From NCBI GenBank assembly GCA_964603635.1, contig CAZRVH010000012.1, positions 1-35,928 of the forward strand: 35,928 nucleotides of DNA, read 5' to 3'. Positions 22,433 through 30,932 of this stretch are shown one piece after another; position 1 is the stretch's first letter, and the number at the start of each line of letters is the position of its first letter. The translations under genes were made by a program, and so were the position numbers. The notes beneath the pieces were generated by a model. It made no database searches. It was not told where the DNA came from and was given only the letters and a program-made list of their open reading frames with translations. The stretch is from CAZRVH01 sp964603635. GTDB lineage: Bacteria > Patescibacteriota > Gracilibacteria > Peribacterales > Peribacteraceae.

Positions 22433-24409
22433 ATGCTTTCATACAAACAGACGCAACGACTATGGCCATGGATCGCAGGCGCGGGGGCGCTGTGTTACCC
22501 GGCGGGAGCCTTCGCGCAAAATTCGATGATCTTTTCCACGCAAAGCACCATCGCGGAGGTGGTTACGTGGTGCCTGACGGCGATGAACCTGCTGACGTGG
22601 ATGCTGTTCGGAATCCTGACGTATCTCCTGGATCCGCGGTTTATGTTCGGCCTTACGGGCAACGGACAGAACACGGCGTTCATGGATATGTTGAACGAAA
22701 TCTGGCAGCTCTCGCGCGATATTTCGAACATCGCATTCGCCGTCATCCTGGTGGGCGCCGCCGTGCAAATGAGCGTGATGGCGAAAAAAGACTATATCGC
22801 GGAGCATGCCAAAAAGTTCGTGCTCGTGGTCATCCTGGTAAACTTCTCATGGTTCATTCCCCGCGTCGTCCTGGATATCGCCAATATTGCCACGGCGACC
22901 ATTTTCGGCATCCCTTCGCTGGTGGGCCAGAACGCAGGCGATGCTTGCAGTTACACCAGCGCGTACAAAGGCAGCGAATGCATCGATAACGGGGACGGCA
23001 CCTTCACCTGCAGTTGCATCGTCATCACGAACATGAAGGTATTCGTCGATAACTGGAAACAGTTGGACGGCACGGACGGATGGTCGTGCGTCGGGCAGGC
23101 GCTGTTCTGCTACAAATCCGAAAAATACACCCCGGGCAGCGTGTCGAATTTTTCCGCGGTCCTCAACGGCCTGATCATCAACCATGGCCGGTTGCGCGAA
23201 CTGGGGCAGGTACCCAAGAGCCTGAAAGGAAGTAATAAAATCAGCGAGCTGATCGTCTTCGTCGTGCGGGAACTCATCCTGGTCGTCTTCCATGTCGCGC
23301 TGCTCTTCCCGTTGCTGGCGATGACGGTCGCGTTCCTCATCCGCATCCCCACGCTCTGGATCACCATGGCATTCATGCCGTTCTATTGCCTTGGATTGAT
23401 ATTGCCGGACAAGATAAAGGAATACACGGACGGCGCACTGGACGATATCCTGAAAAATTTCATCAAGGCGGCTTTCCTCCCCGCAATCGTCGCCATTCCC
23501 TTGTCCATCGGGTACATCATGATCAACGCCGGATCCAAGCTGCCTTCCAGCGCCAGCCAAGTGAAAATCGCCCTCTTCCCTGGGATCACCAACCTGTGGG
23601 AGTTGCTGTGGATGTGCATGAGCCTGGGCGTGCTGTGGGTCGGCGTCTTCAAGGCATTGAGCACTGCCGGAGGAGTCATCGAAACAAGCTCCTCCGCCAT
23701 CAAGAGCGTCGGTGAAAGCACGGGAATGAACGCCCTCCGATCCGTCCCCGTTCCCGTACCGGGAGGCGGCGGCACCGTGGGCGGGGTATGGAACAAGATC
23801 AAGGATAACCTGAAAGACGGCATAGGAAGTAATGCAAACGTTCCCAAGGTACCCGACACGGTCCGATCCGGTGATACGGCCAAGGCAGCCAAGAAATTCG
23901 CCGCCGGGAAGGACGCGGACGTAGGAAAACTGACGACTGCGGTGAAAGACCTGACGAAACACATCAACAGCGGCAACAAGACGGAGGCTACCAAGTCCCT
24001 GAAAGACATCAACGACTTGAGCGGAAGCGCCGTGGTGGGAAAGAAAGACGCGGCGGCCGACCTGCAGAAACTGCTGGATGGCATGGTAAAGGAAAAGGGC
24101 GGCACTCCCACGTCGGAGATGAAAGACCTGAAGAATGCGATCGATGCCCTGAAAACCAAGGCGCCGAGGGCGAACTCCTTCGCGTTCTCCCCCGCCCCGA
24201 CAGGCCCCTTGGCAGAACCTTTCCGATTGCCGACGAATCTGCCGCCGCCTGCGACCTCTTCGCCCATCCCTGGGGATTCCGGCATGCAAGTCGCCACCAT
24301 CGTCCCGCCCGCGGCGCCCGCCTCACCCCAGGGGGCGATTCCCGCACCGCCGCTCAATCCGCTGCAAAACGCACCGGAAACCGCTCCCGGAGGACCCGTC
24401 GTCGGCTAA
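22433..24409 (+). CDS. Polytopic membrane protein resembling VirB6/TrbL of type IV secretion systems
   Basis: 658 residues. A signal-like first helix (LWPWIAGAGALCYPAGAFAQ) is followed by a helix pair, a Cys-rich extracytoplasmic loop (about 170-235, six or more Cys) and a cluster of helices (LILVVFHVALLFPLLAMTVA, TLWITMAFMPFYCLGLILPD, FLPAIVAIPLSIGYIMI, ELLWMCMSLGVLWVGVF). The last 220 residues are soluble, Lys/Ala- then Pro-rich. This layout is that of VirB6/TrbL-type proteins and of pilus-associated membrane proteins in Patescibacteria, but no VirB4, pilin or other partner is in the window. ATG 22433 is chosen because the frame's earlier TTG is the -35 box. Confidence 0.65.
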   Translation: MLSYKQTQRLWPWIAGAGALCYPAGAFAQNSMIFSTQSTIAEVVTWCLTAMNLLTWMLFGILTYLLDPRFMFGLTGNGQNTAFMDMLNEIWQLSRDISNIAFAVILVGAAVQMSVMAKKDYIAEHAKKFVLVVILVNFSWFIPRVVLDIANIATATIFGIPSLVGQNAGDACSYTSAYKGSECIDNGDGTFTCSCIVITNMKVFVDNWKQLDGTDGWSCVGQALFCYKSEKYTPGSVSNFSAVLNGLIINHGRLRELGQVPKSLKGSNKISELIVFVVRELILVVFHVALLFPLLAMTVAFLIRIPTLWITMAFMPFYCLGLILPDKIKEYTDGALDDILKNFIKAAFLPAIVAIPLSIGYIMINAGSKLPSSASQVKIALFPGITNLWELLWMCMSLGVLWVGVFKALSTAGGVIETSSSAIKSVGESTGMNALRSVPVPVPGGGGTVGGVWNKIKDNLKDGIGSNANVPKVPDTVRSGDTAKAAKKFAAGKDADVGKLTTAVKDLTKHINSGNKTEATKSLKDINDLSGSAVVGKKDAAADLQKLLDGMVKEKGGTPTSEMKDLKNAIDALKTKAPRANSFAFSPAPTGPLAEPFRLPTNLPPPATSSPIPGDSGMQVATIVPPAAPASPQGAIPAPPLNPLQNAPETAPGGPVVG

Positions 24410-24413
24410 GGAA

Positions 24414-26630
24414 TCAATCCTCCTTCCTGCGGAACTCGCGCAGGTACGCCTCCAGAATATCCCCTTCCAGGATCGGCTCTGTGGATTCGACGCGCAGTCC
24501 GCACTCCGTGCCTTCCTTGGCCTCCTTGATGTCCGTATCCACCTTGCGGATGGACGTGATGCGTCCGGTACCCACCTGGGCGCCTGCGCGCTGCAAACGG
24601 AACGTGACGCGCTTCAGGACTCCATCGGTCACGCGCCCTCCGATGATCTGCTCCCCCTTCTTCGTAAGGAACACGCCCTTCACTTCCATGTGACCGAGAA
24701 TTTTCTCCTGTTCCTCGGGCACCAAGAGGCCCTTCAGGAGGCCTTCAACGTCATCCAAGAGGTTGTAAATCACGTCGTACTGGCGAATCTTCACGTTCTC
24801 GCGGTCCGCCGTGCGCTGCACGCTCATGGGGACGGGGGCGCGGAACGAAAGCACCAAGGCGCTTGATGCGGATGCCATCATGATATCGCTTTCCGTGACG
24901 GTACCGATGGCGCCATGGATGACTTTGACATGCAATTCGTCGGTGCGCTGCTTCTCCAAGGCGACTTGGAGCGCCTCCAGCGATCCCTGGGCATCGGCTT
25001 TCAGGATCACCTTGAGTTGCTTCAGTTTTCCTTCCGTGAGAAGGCTCATGAGATCACCCATGGCCGCCTTCTTCGTCTGATAGCCCGTATCGTTCAATAC
25101 CTTCAAAAGATCGCGTGCCTCACGCTCGCTTCCCACTACCTGCAGGATGTCCCCCACTTGGGGAACGCCGCTGAATCCCGAGACGCGTACCGCCCCGGAC
25201 GGTGGAACGGCATCCATTTTGAGACCGTGCGCATCCATCATGGAGCGCACCTTGCCGGAGGCCTTGCCGCAGACGAATGCTTCGCCGACGCTCAGCGTTC
25301 CCGTATTCACGATCACCGTGGCAAGCGCGCCCAAGGACGGATCCAGATGGCTCTCGATGACGGTGGCGATGGCGGGACGCTTGGGATTGCCCTTGAACTC
25401 CTCCATCTCCGCGATCAGCAAGACATGATCCAAAAGCTCCTTGATACCCAATTTGGTGACCGCGGATGTGGGAATGAACGGCGTCGTACCTCCCCATTCC
25501 TCGGGCTGCAATCCGTGCGCGGCGAGCTCGCCCTTGGCACGCTCGGGGTCCGCGTTCGGACGATCCATCTTGTTGACGGCGACGATGATCGGGACGCCGG
25601 CTTCCTTGGCATGGTTGATGGCTTCGACGGTCGTTTCCTTCACCCCTTCCTCGGCGGAGACCACGAGGATCGCGATATCCGTCACCTGGGCGCCGCGTGC
25701 GCGCATGGCGGTGAATGCCTGGTGTCCCGGGGTATCCAGGAACGTGATCGCCTTGCCGTCGTGATGCACCTGGTAGGCGCCGATATGCTGCGTGATGCCG
25801 CCGGATTCACCGGAGACGACGTCGGTCTTGCGGATGGCATCCAGGATGGACGTCTTGCCGTGGTCGACGTGACCCATGACCACCACGATGGGCGGACGGG
25901 GCACGAGGTTCTCCGGCTCGTCCTTCATCAGTTCCTTCAGGTTTTTGGACAACAGGTCCTCCACCTTCGCGCCCGCCTGTTCTTTCTCCACCTGCACGCC
26001 CAGCTCCGTGGCGACGATCGCCGCCGTATCGTAATCGATGGACTGCGTGACCGTGACCATCATGCCGTTCTTCATGAGGGCGGAAATGATCTTCGGGATC
26101 TGCACGCCCGTCTTTTCCGCAAGTTCCTTGACGGTGATCTGCGCGGGAAGGATGACTTTTCCCTCCTTCTTTTTGATCTGCTGCTGGACGGTCGTCGTAT
26201 CCTGCTTCGGCTTGATAGCGTTCTTGCCCGTCATCGCCCTCTCTTCGTTCCTGCGCTCTTCCAGTTCTTTTTTCGTGGGGGCGTTCGCCTTTTGCTTGGC
26301 AATGGCCGCCAGGGGAACATCCTCCAGCGTCAGCTTACGCAACACATGCACGGACTCGGGCGCCTTGGGCGTTGCCGCCGCCGGGTCGCCGGATGAAGCC
26401 TCTTCCTTCTTTTCGCCTTCTTCCTGCCCATCCTCTTCCGCAAAGGAGCCCAAGGATTCCATGTCGACGGTGATATTGTGCTTGCGCGCGACGAAACGGA
26501 TGATTCCAAGCGCCAGGTTATCCGGCACCTCGCGGTCCGTCGGCTTGATGCCGAAGTCAACGTCCAGCAATTCCTTGCGGAGCTGTTGCCCGGTCATACC
26601 CAATGCTTTAGCAACCTGTACGAGGCGCAT
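24414..26630 (-). CDS. infB: Translation initiation factor IF-2
   Basis: 738 residues. Places fMet-tRNA on the 30S subunit and drives subunit joining. N-terminal IF2_N region (MRLVQVAKALGMTGQQLRKE), then a charged linker, and a second IF2_N-like region (VKELAEKTGVQIPKIISALM). GTPase motifs: MGHVDHGKTSI (G1), GGITQHIGAY (G2), DTPGHQAF (G3), NKMDRP (G4). The C-terminal domains that bind the initiator tRNA follow (GTGRITSIRKVDTDIKEAKE). It converges with the VirB6-like gene with only four bases between them. nrnA lies upstream; rbfA, usual in between, is missing. Confidence 0.96.
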   Translation of the reverse strand: MRLVQVAKALGMTGQQLRKELLDVDFGIKPTDREVPDNLALGIIRFVARKHNITVDMESLGSFAEEDGQEEGEKKEEASSGDPAAATPKAPESVHVLRKLTLEDVPLAAIAKQKANAPTKKELEERRNEERAMTGKNAIKPKQDTTTVQQQIKKKEGKVILPAQITVKELAEKTGVQIPKIISALMKNGMMVTVTQSIDYDTAAIVATELGVQVEKEQAGAKVEDLLSKNLKELMKDEPENLVPRPPIVVVMGHVDHGKTSILDAIRKTDVVSGESGGITQHIGAYQVHHDGKAITFLDTPGHQAFTAMRARGAQVTDIAILVVSAEEGVKETTVEAINHAKEAGVPIIVAVNKMDRPNADPERAKGELAAHGLQPEEWGGTTPFIPTSAVTKLGIKELLDHVLLIAEMEEFKGNPKRPAIATVIESHLDPSLGALATVIVNTGTLSVGEAFVCGKASGKVRSMMDAHGLKMDAVPPSGAVRVSGFSGVPQVGDILQVVGSEREARDLLKVLNDTGYQTKKAAMGDLMSLLTEGKLKQLKVILKADAQGSLEALQVALEKQRTDELHVKVIHGAIGTVTESDIMMASASSALVLSFRAPVPMSVQRTADRENVKIRQYDVIYNLLDDVEGLLKGLLVPEEQEKILGHMEVKGVFLTKKGEQIIGGRVTDGVLKRVTFRLQRAGAQVGTGRITSIRKVDTDIKEAKEGTECGLRVESTEPILEGDILEAYLREFRRKED

Positions 26631-26693
26631 GAAAAGTAGCGGAAAGCCGTGAGGATGGTACCAGAGAAATAGGGCTTATGACAGTAGTTTCCA

Positions 26694-26779
26694 GGAAATA
26701 GCTGCATTAGCTTCCTTAGCTTCCCTATAGAAGAAAAAATTACAGCTAATGAAGCTAACGAAGCTAAGTAAGCTTTTTC
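26694..26779. repeat. Word palindrome H (TTAGCTTCC words)
   Basis: Left arm 26694-26730 (TGCATTAGCTTCCTTAGCTT) and right arm 26740-26779 (AGCTAATGAAGCTAACGAAG) are imperfect reverse complements. It lies between the nrnA stop codon (22 bases away) and the infB start. Words are shared with palindromes D and I. Confidence 0.8.
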
Positions 26780-26801
26780 ATTTACCTTTCAAATTACGCG
26801 C

Positions 26802-28130
26802 TTACCCCTGTGTTAAATCTTGCACAATATCCCTTGCCTGGAGAAGGTGCGCGGAACCCGTATCCTTCGCCGGCTCTGCGGGCTTGGCTTGGACGGGAGG
26901 AGTGGTTTGCGGTGCGGCCGGAGTTGCGGGAGTTGCCTGGGCAATAACCTGGGGAGGTGCGGCCTGTTGGGACTGCAGCTGCGATTTCATCCCTTCCTTC
27001 AACTTTTGAATGCAGTCCAGAACCTGGAGCTGGAAGTTGTCGTACGTACTTACCTTGAAGCCGGATGCGCGGGCGTGTCCCCCGCCTCCGTATGTCTGCC
27101 CGGCCAGCCTGCTGACATCGATCGCGGCCGTGGAGCGCATGCTCGCCTTCAATCCCCCGCCTTCGACTTCGGTGAACAGAACGTAGACGTCCGCATCGGG
27201 AATCGTGGAAATCAATTCGTCCAGGATGCCGTGCGTTTCCTTGCTGTTCGCTTCCATCTCGAGCAAGTCTTCCTTGCTGATGGCAGACCACACGATGCGT
27301 GCGCCGGGATCCATTTGGATGTGGTTGAGCGCGCGTCCCCAAATCTTCAGAGTGCTCAGCGGTTTCGTCTTGTAGATATTCTGGATGATTTCCTGCTGGC
27401 GGGCACCGCGATCCAAAAGATCGGAAGCGACTTCGAGGGAACGCGGCGTGGTGTTCGGGTTCTGGAAGCTGCGCGTATCGGTGATGAGGCCCGTAAGAAG
27501 CAGGGTAGCCATGTCGGCCGTGATCCTTTCCTTCATGGCCGGCACCTGTTGGAACAAGTGATACAGCACCTCCGTCGCGGACGCGGACGTGGGATCGATG
27601 AGCTGGATCTGGCCGTAGCCCGTGTTGCTGATGTGATGGTCGATATTCAAGACCGGCACGGCGGAAAAAAGATCGACGTTTTCGGTGTAGAGAGAGCCGA
27701 AGAGCGACACATCGGCCGTATCGACGGCGATGATGAGGTCGTAACTGCTGCCGCCCTCCGCCAAGCTGATCTGCTGGCTGCGGATACTTCCCTTCTTCGG
27801 AACGACGATGATATTCACCTTATGGTCCTCGACGGTGTAGCGGAGTTTATCGACTTCCACGCCGTCCTGCAGGTTGATGGTAATGACGAAATCCTGGCTG
27901 GCCTTCACCTCTCGTTCGAGTTTTTCGAATCCAGGGAGGAAGTTCAAGGATTCCGGAAGCACGTCGGGGCAGATGACGGTTACCTCCTTTCCCATTTCCT
28001 TCAGCATCTGATACACAGCCAAGGCACTGGAAAGACCGTCCGGGTCCACATTGGCATGCGGCACCACCAGAATACGCTGGTGCTGCTCGATTGCCTGGAT
28101 GGCCGCCTGTACTGACTGGGGATTAAGCAT
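26802..28130 (-). CDS. nrnA: DHH/DHHA1 phosphoesterase, NrnA-like oligoribonuclease/pAp phosphatase
   Basis: 442 residues. Residues 1-330 are the NrnA fold. Motifs: VVPHANVDPDGLSS (metal-binding), IIAVDTAD, NIDHHISNTGYG (the DHH motif), TGLITDTRSF, and the DHHA1 substrate motif GGGGHARASGF. NrnA degrades short RNA oligonucleotides and 3'-phosphoadenosine 5'-phosphate. The last ~75 residues are an Ala/Pro/Gln-rich tail absent from ordinary NrnA (SQQAAPPQVIAQATPATPAA). In many Gram-positives nrnA lies beside rbfA and infB; here it precedes infB. The symbol is by family, and activity was not tested. Confidence 0.88.
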   Translation of the reverse strand: MLNPQSVQAAIQAIEQHQRILVVPHANVDPDGLSSALAVYQMLKEMGKEVTVICPDVLPESLNFLPGFEKLEREVKASQDFVITINLQDGVEVDKLRYTVEDHKVNIIVVPKKGSIRSQQISLAEGGSSYDLIIAVDTADVSLFGSLYTENVDLFSAVPVLNIDHHISNTGYGQIQLIDPTSASATEVLYHLFQQVPAMKERITADMATLLLTGLITDTRSFQNPNTTPRSLEVASDLLDRGARQQEIIQNIYKTKPLSTLKIWGRALNHIQMDPGARIVWSAISKEDLLEMEANSKETHGILDELISTIPDADVYVLFTEVEGGGLKASMRSTAAIDVSRLAGQTYGGGGHARASGFKVSTYDNFQLQVLDCIQKLKEGMKSQLQSQQAAPPQVIAQATPATPAAPQTTPPVQAKPAEPAKDTGSAHLLQARDIVQDLTQG

Positions 28131-28145
28131 TTGACGTAACGTATT

Positions 28146-28174
28146 ATTGTAACATAATTATACTAATAATGCAA
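28146..28174 (-). promoter_or_regulatory. Candidate nrnA promoter
   Basis: Minus strand: TTGCAT (28169-28174), 17-base spacer, TACAAT (28146-28151). The ATG at 28130 is 15 bases further on, so a leader of about nine bases with no ribosome site. Confidence 0.55.
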
Positions 28175-28239
28175 GTCCCCTCTAGGGCAGCCTAAAAAGG
28201 GGTCAGTATAGGAATTTGATACTTCTTTCGCAAGGAGTC

Positions 28240-28274
28240 AAAAAGACCTGAGTGTGGATTGCTCCACACCCAGG
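28240..28274 (-). terminator. Rho-independent terminator
   Basis: On the minus strand CCTGGGTGTGGA and TCCACACTCAGG form a 12-bp stem with one wobble and loop GCAA, followed by TCTTTTT. It would stop transcripts from the Excalibur gene about 180 bases past its stop codon, ahead of the nrnA promoter. Confidence 0.85.
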
Positions 28275-28456
28275 CATTAGCTAATTCCCGTACTCCAGTC
28301 CTCGAACGAGGCTGTTATGCGCTTGGCCTTCCGAAGGAGGATTCGTCGAGGAAATTCCTCTAGGAATTCATCCATAGACGGCATCCGGAGATATGACCGG
28401 GACTTATCCGAAAGATACTCTCATTGGATTATCGAAGGATTATCGAAGGCAAGCCT
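28275..28456 (-). ncRNA. Possible structured RNA or long 3' UTR before the terminator
   Basis: The minus strand holds several short hairpins in a row: GAATTCCT/AGGAATTT, CCTTCGGAAGG, CCTCG-TT-CGAGG, then the terminator. It also has a direct repeat CCTTCGATAAT. No open frame fits and no promoter is clear, so a 3' UTR of the Excalibur gene is as likely as an independent RNA. Confidence 0.3.
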
Positions 28457-28921
28457 TCACCCCTTTCGCAATGATTCGCATGCCTCCCCGTCCTTATCGC
28501 CATCCAACCTGTTCAGATCATTGCCACGGCCGCCGACTTTCTCGAAGAACGATTGGGCTTCGGGCTGCGTCGAAAAATCGTCACAATTGTACGCATCGGC
28601 CTTCTTTCCTTTCGCGGCATCCGCGGTCACGTCACCGAAAACGTCATACAGGACATTGCCGGACGAGTCCCTCCCCAGCCTTGATTCGGAAAAAGATCCG
28701 GTTTCCATGAGGCGGCCCACATCCCAGTCATTCATCGTCGTCTCCAGTCCGAATGCCGCAAGAAGGGCGACGAACGCGATAACGAGGAGCCACCGCATTT
28801 TCTCCACGAAAATAAAGAGAATCACGACGATGGCCATGAGAATGGCAATCACCCACAAACGGAGCTTATGATTGCCCCGCAAGGAACGCAGGCCGCCGAC
28901 CGGGGAATTTTTCTGCTGCAT
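28457..28921 (-). CDS. Membrane protein with C-terminal Excalibur calcium-binding domain
   Basis: 154 residues. Two hydrophobic helices (LWVIAILMAIVVILFIFV and WLLVIAFVALLAAFGLE) form a membrane hairpin. The C-terminal 45 residues (about 108-152) match the Excalibur domain: YNCDDFSTQPEAQSFFEKVG, then LNRLDGDKDGEACESL, with the Asp-rich DxDxDG loop and the paired Cys. Excalibur domains bind calcium and are usually extracellular. The gene has its own promoter and terminator. Function beyond calcium binding is unknown. Confidence 0.85.
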   Translation of the reverse strand: MQQKNSPVGGLRSLRGNHKLRLWVIAILMAIVVILFIFVEKMRWLLVIAFVALLAAFGLETTMNDWDVGRLMETGSFSESRLGRDSSGNVLYDVFGDVTADAAKGKKADAYNCDDFSTQPEAQSFFEKVGGRGNDLNRLDGDKDGEACESLRKG

Positions 28922-28927
28922 GCGGGA

Positions 28928-28955
28928 ATTGTAGGAGATCCAAGGAAAGTTGCAA
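28928..28955 (-). promoter_or_regulatory. Promoter of the Excalibur gene
   Basis: Minus strand: TTGCAA (28950-28955), 16-base spacer, TACAAT (28928-28933), six bases to the ATG at 28921. The boxes and spacer length are the same as in the rpmA promoter. Confidence 0.65.
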
Positions 28956-29025
28956 CGTGACGCTTCGTGCGGTCACGCCGAACGGCACCGGTGATCATCA
29001 TGGGTCAGCCGAAAACCGAACAGGC

Positions 29026-29066
29026 AAAAACCCCCTTTTGTCCGATGTTGATCAGGACAAAAGGGG
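29026..29066 (-). terminator. Rho-independent terminator of the 162-aa gene
   Basis: On the minus strand CCCCTTTTGTCC and GGACAAAAGGGG form a perfect 12-bp stem with an 11-base loop, followed by GTTTTTG. It begins six bases past the stop codon. Confidence 0.9.
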
Positions 29067-29071
29067 AAGAA

Positions 29072-29560
29072 TCATGCGACGGCGATGGCGTGGAACTCCA
29101 TTTTGGGCATGAAGTACCCGGCTTTGGGACCGAACAAGCGTTCCAGCTCGTCACACGCCGCGTGATGCTCAACAAGGAGGGCATTGTATTCCCGACAGAC
29201 CTCGCACCATAATCCATGGTGATAGGAACGACGGGAAGACAGGGGGAGCATTGAATCTATGAGGGTACGCAATTGCCGTATGACAAACCGGTTCGTGCGA
29301 TACCGGATCAGATAGTCTGATCCCAATTGATCCCGAACTTGTTGCAAAAACCATTCTTCCCGAATCCAATAGGACGCTTGGCGCCATGAGGCGTAAGAAA
29401 AAAATACGGTGCATAGTAAGAAAAACACCTTGTTACCCCAGTGCAAATGGGCTTCGTTGAGAAGCCAGAAAAAAACAATGAGTAAAAGTACATTCTGTAT
29501 CAGCAGAATGGCGATTTTTACCAACTTCAAGATCATGTTAAAATGCAAGAAGCGATACAT
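29072..29560 (-). CDS. Hypothetical membrane protein (162 aa)
   Basis: Not recognised. Two N-terminal hydrophobic helices (KIAILLIQNVLLLIVFFWLL and VFFLLCTVFFSYASWRQA) are followed by a charged helical domain. That domain contains RYRTNRFVIRQLRTLIDSML and the Cys/His-rich HHGLWCEVCREYNALLVEHH, which holds two Cys and several His that might bind a metal. ATG 29560 is supported by GGAGGT seven bases upstream, one of the few clear ribosome sites in this window. It forms its own transcription unit with a strong terminator. Confidence 0.75.
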   Translation of the reverse strand: MYRFLHFNMILKLVKIAILLIQNVLLLIVFFWLLNEAHLHWGNKVFFLLCTVFFSYASWRQASYWIREEWFLQQVRDQLGSDYLIRYRTNRFVIRQLRTLIDSMLPLSSRRSYHHGLWCEVCREYNALLVEHHAACDELERLFGPKAGYFMPKMEFHAIAVA

Positions 29561-29626
29561 GGCCTACCTCCGCGTGTGGGAACCTGCCGTTTGTGGGAAA
29601 GAGCGCCGGCGCAAAACGCTATGCCA

Positions 29627-29656
29627 GTACTACTCTCTTTTCCATCCGAGAGTCAA
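29627..29656 (-). promoter_or_regulatory. Candidate promoter of the 162-aa gene
   Basis: Minus strand: TTGACT (29651-29656), 18-base spacer, TAGTAC (29627-29632). It implies a leader of about 60 bases that includes the GGAGGT ribosome site. The -10 is weak. Confidence 0.4.
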
Positions 29657-29693
29657 TTGCCGAGGCCAAAACGCCCCCCCCCTTTTTTCAAGG

Positions 29694-29729
29694 GATAAAT
29701 CCTGCGAAAACGGATCGTCGGAACGACAG
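29694..29729 (-). repeat. Degenerate copy of the tRNA-Pro 3' end and flank
   Basis: 36 bases match 29836-29871 (the last bases of tRNA-Pro plus 21 bases downstream) at 31 positions. It lies 142 bp beyond the tRNA. It looks like a decayed partial duplication. Confidence 0.7.
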
Positions 29730-29856
29730 CCCGGCTTCGTCTCTGGACTACGCCGTGGCAAGGAGTTGAAAAACCGATCTCGGCGAAGCGGGATCGCCAT
29801 AATCGTTTATCTATCCATGGCAAACCGTTCCGAAGGATGAATCCCGCGAAGACGGA

Positions 29857-29933
29857 TGGTCGGGACGACAGGACTTGAACCTGCGGCCTCATGCCCCCCA
29901 GGCATGCGCTCTAGCCAACTGAGCTACGTCCCG
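29857..29933 (-). tRNA. tRNA-Pro (GGG anticodon)
   Basis: 77 bases with encoded CCA. Acceptor stem CGGGACG/CGTCCCG and discriminator A73. D-arm GTAGCTCAGTTGGCTAGAGC; anticodon stem CATGC/GCATG with loop CTGGGGG; T-arm GCAGG-TTCAAGT-CCTGT. All helices pair. A TATGAT hexamer (29943-29948 on the minus strand) lies nine bases upstream and may be its -10. Confidence 0.95.
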
Positions 29934-30013
29934 ACAGTGTGAATCATAAGGGTATTTGCCATCCATCGCGCAGGCGTTCCTTATTGGTTCGCTTCCGCAA
30001 GCGGAAGCTCAAC

Positions 30014-30035
30014 CCAACTGAGCTACGTCCCGACA
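30014..30035 (-). repeat. 22-bp copy of the tRNA-Pro 5' end
   Basis: Identical to 29915-29936, the first part of tRNA-Pro including the D-stem, placed 99 bp upstream of the gene. The rest of the tRNA is absent; a perfect CTTCCGCAAGCGGAAG palindrome adjoins it. Remnant of a duplication or of recombination at the tRNA gene. Confidence 0.8.
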
Positions 30036-30089
30036 AAAGGATTAGGCGGAGGGATGATACTGAAGCCCAAGACGAAGCACTAGCCGATA

Positions 30090-30881
30090 TTACGCCCTCA
30101 TAGCTCGTTTCTGCAGCGTCGCGCAGTATCCAGCGACGAATAGGAGGGCGAGCATCTCCACCTCCCCGCCGGAATGGGGCATGTGAGGCGGAGGCGACAC
30201 GCTGGATGCGGAGCCGTCGCTACCCGTACTGCCGATCAGGACGCTCGACTTGGAAGATGACGACGTGTTGGCGGCGATCAGGGACGAGGAAGAGCTGGAG
30301 CGCTGGCGGCTGAGCCTGCGCAATTCCTCGCGCCAGTCTTCGCTGGATGCGTTGTTATCGGCGATCATCGTACCGGTGCCCGTCGCAAGATTGCGCCAGA
30401 GCGACATTCCGACGGTTTTGCTCCAATCGAACTGCTCGCTCAGGACTCCCAAAAGCAGGAACGGCAAGAAGATAAGCCCGAGCATGATAAGGCGGCCGAG
30501 CCATTGCCTGAGAACCTTGAAGCAAAACCACACGAGCAACAGGAATAGCAGGAAAATGATCGGCAGCGACCATCCCCACGTAAACCAGGAAAGGAGGAAC
30601 GCAATGAACGGGAATGCGGAAGCCAGGAGATCGAAGATCATCCAAAGCAGCAACAACGCGGCGGGAGCGAAGTGGAACGCGCGGAATTCGTAGTCCGCAC
30701 GGCGCTCCTTGAACATCGGGTAGAGCGACAACGGATACAGCAAAGAGGCCACGAACGCGACGGTCCATGGAATGAACGACACGCTGAGAGGCGGCAGGAT
30801 GGAAAGAATGAAGCCCGTCAGCACCAATACTCCGGCAAGGAGGATGACGAGGAGCGTTTCCGTTGTGTGCTTCAGCGGCAT
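30090..30881 (-). CDS. Hypothetical polytopic membrane protein with Ser-rich domain and MPHSG tail
   Basis: 263 residues. Five or so hydrophobic helices in the first 150 residues (LVILLAGVLVLTGFILSILP, SLPIIFLLFLLLVWFCF, LIMLGLIFLPFLLLGVLS) precede a Ser-rich, probably extracytoplasmic region (RQRSSSSSSLIAANTSSSSK). The end is MPHSGGEVE, a hydrophobic helix (MLALLFVAGYCATL) and the basic tail QKRAMRA. That order mimics a sortase-type sorting signal. Not otherwise recognised. It stands alone between the tRNA and palindrome I. Confidence 0.7.
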   Translation of the reverse strand: MPLKHTTETLLVILLAGVLVLTGFILSILPPLSVSFIPWTVAFVASLLYPLSLYPMFKERRADYEFRAFHFAPAALLLLWMIFDLLASAFPFIAFLLSWFTWGWSLPIIFLLFLLLVWFCFKVLRQWLGRLIMLGLIFLPFLLLGVLSEQFDWSKTVGMSLWRNLATGTGTMIADNNASSEDWREELRRLSRQRSSSSSSLIAANTSSSSKSSVLIGSTGSDGSASSVSPPPHMPHSGGEVEMLALLFVAGYCATLQKRAMRA

Positions 30882-30932
30882 AGTAAATGATGATGGCCCA
30901 GAAGCATGAAGGTGTCAATTTAGGTGTACACA

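Noticed and set aside
22204..22446. Minus-strand 80-codon frame with hydrophobic residues in the AT-rich gap
   Set aside because: It overlaps the promoter and start of the VirB6-like gene, has no ribosome site and looks like translated AT-rich DNA.
28317..28871. Plus-strand 184-codon frame
   Set aside because: Mostly antisense to the Excalibur gene, whose motifs and promoter are clear; Ser/Arg-rich composition is typical of a shadow frame.
29653..29892. Minus-strand 79-codon frame across the tRNA-Pro region
   Set aside because: Runs through a tRNA gene and its degenerate copy; no protein-like features.
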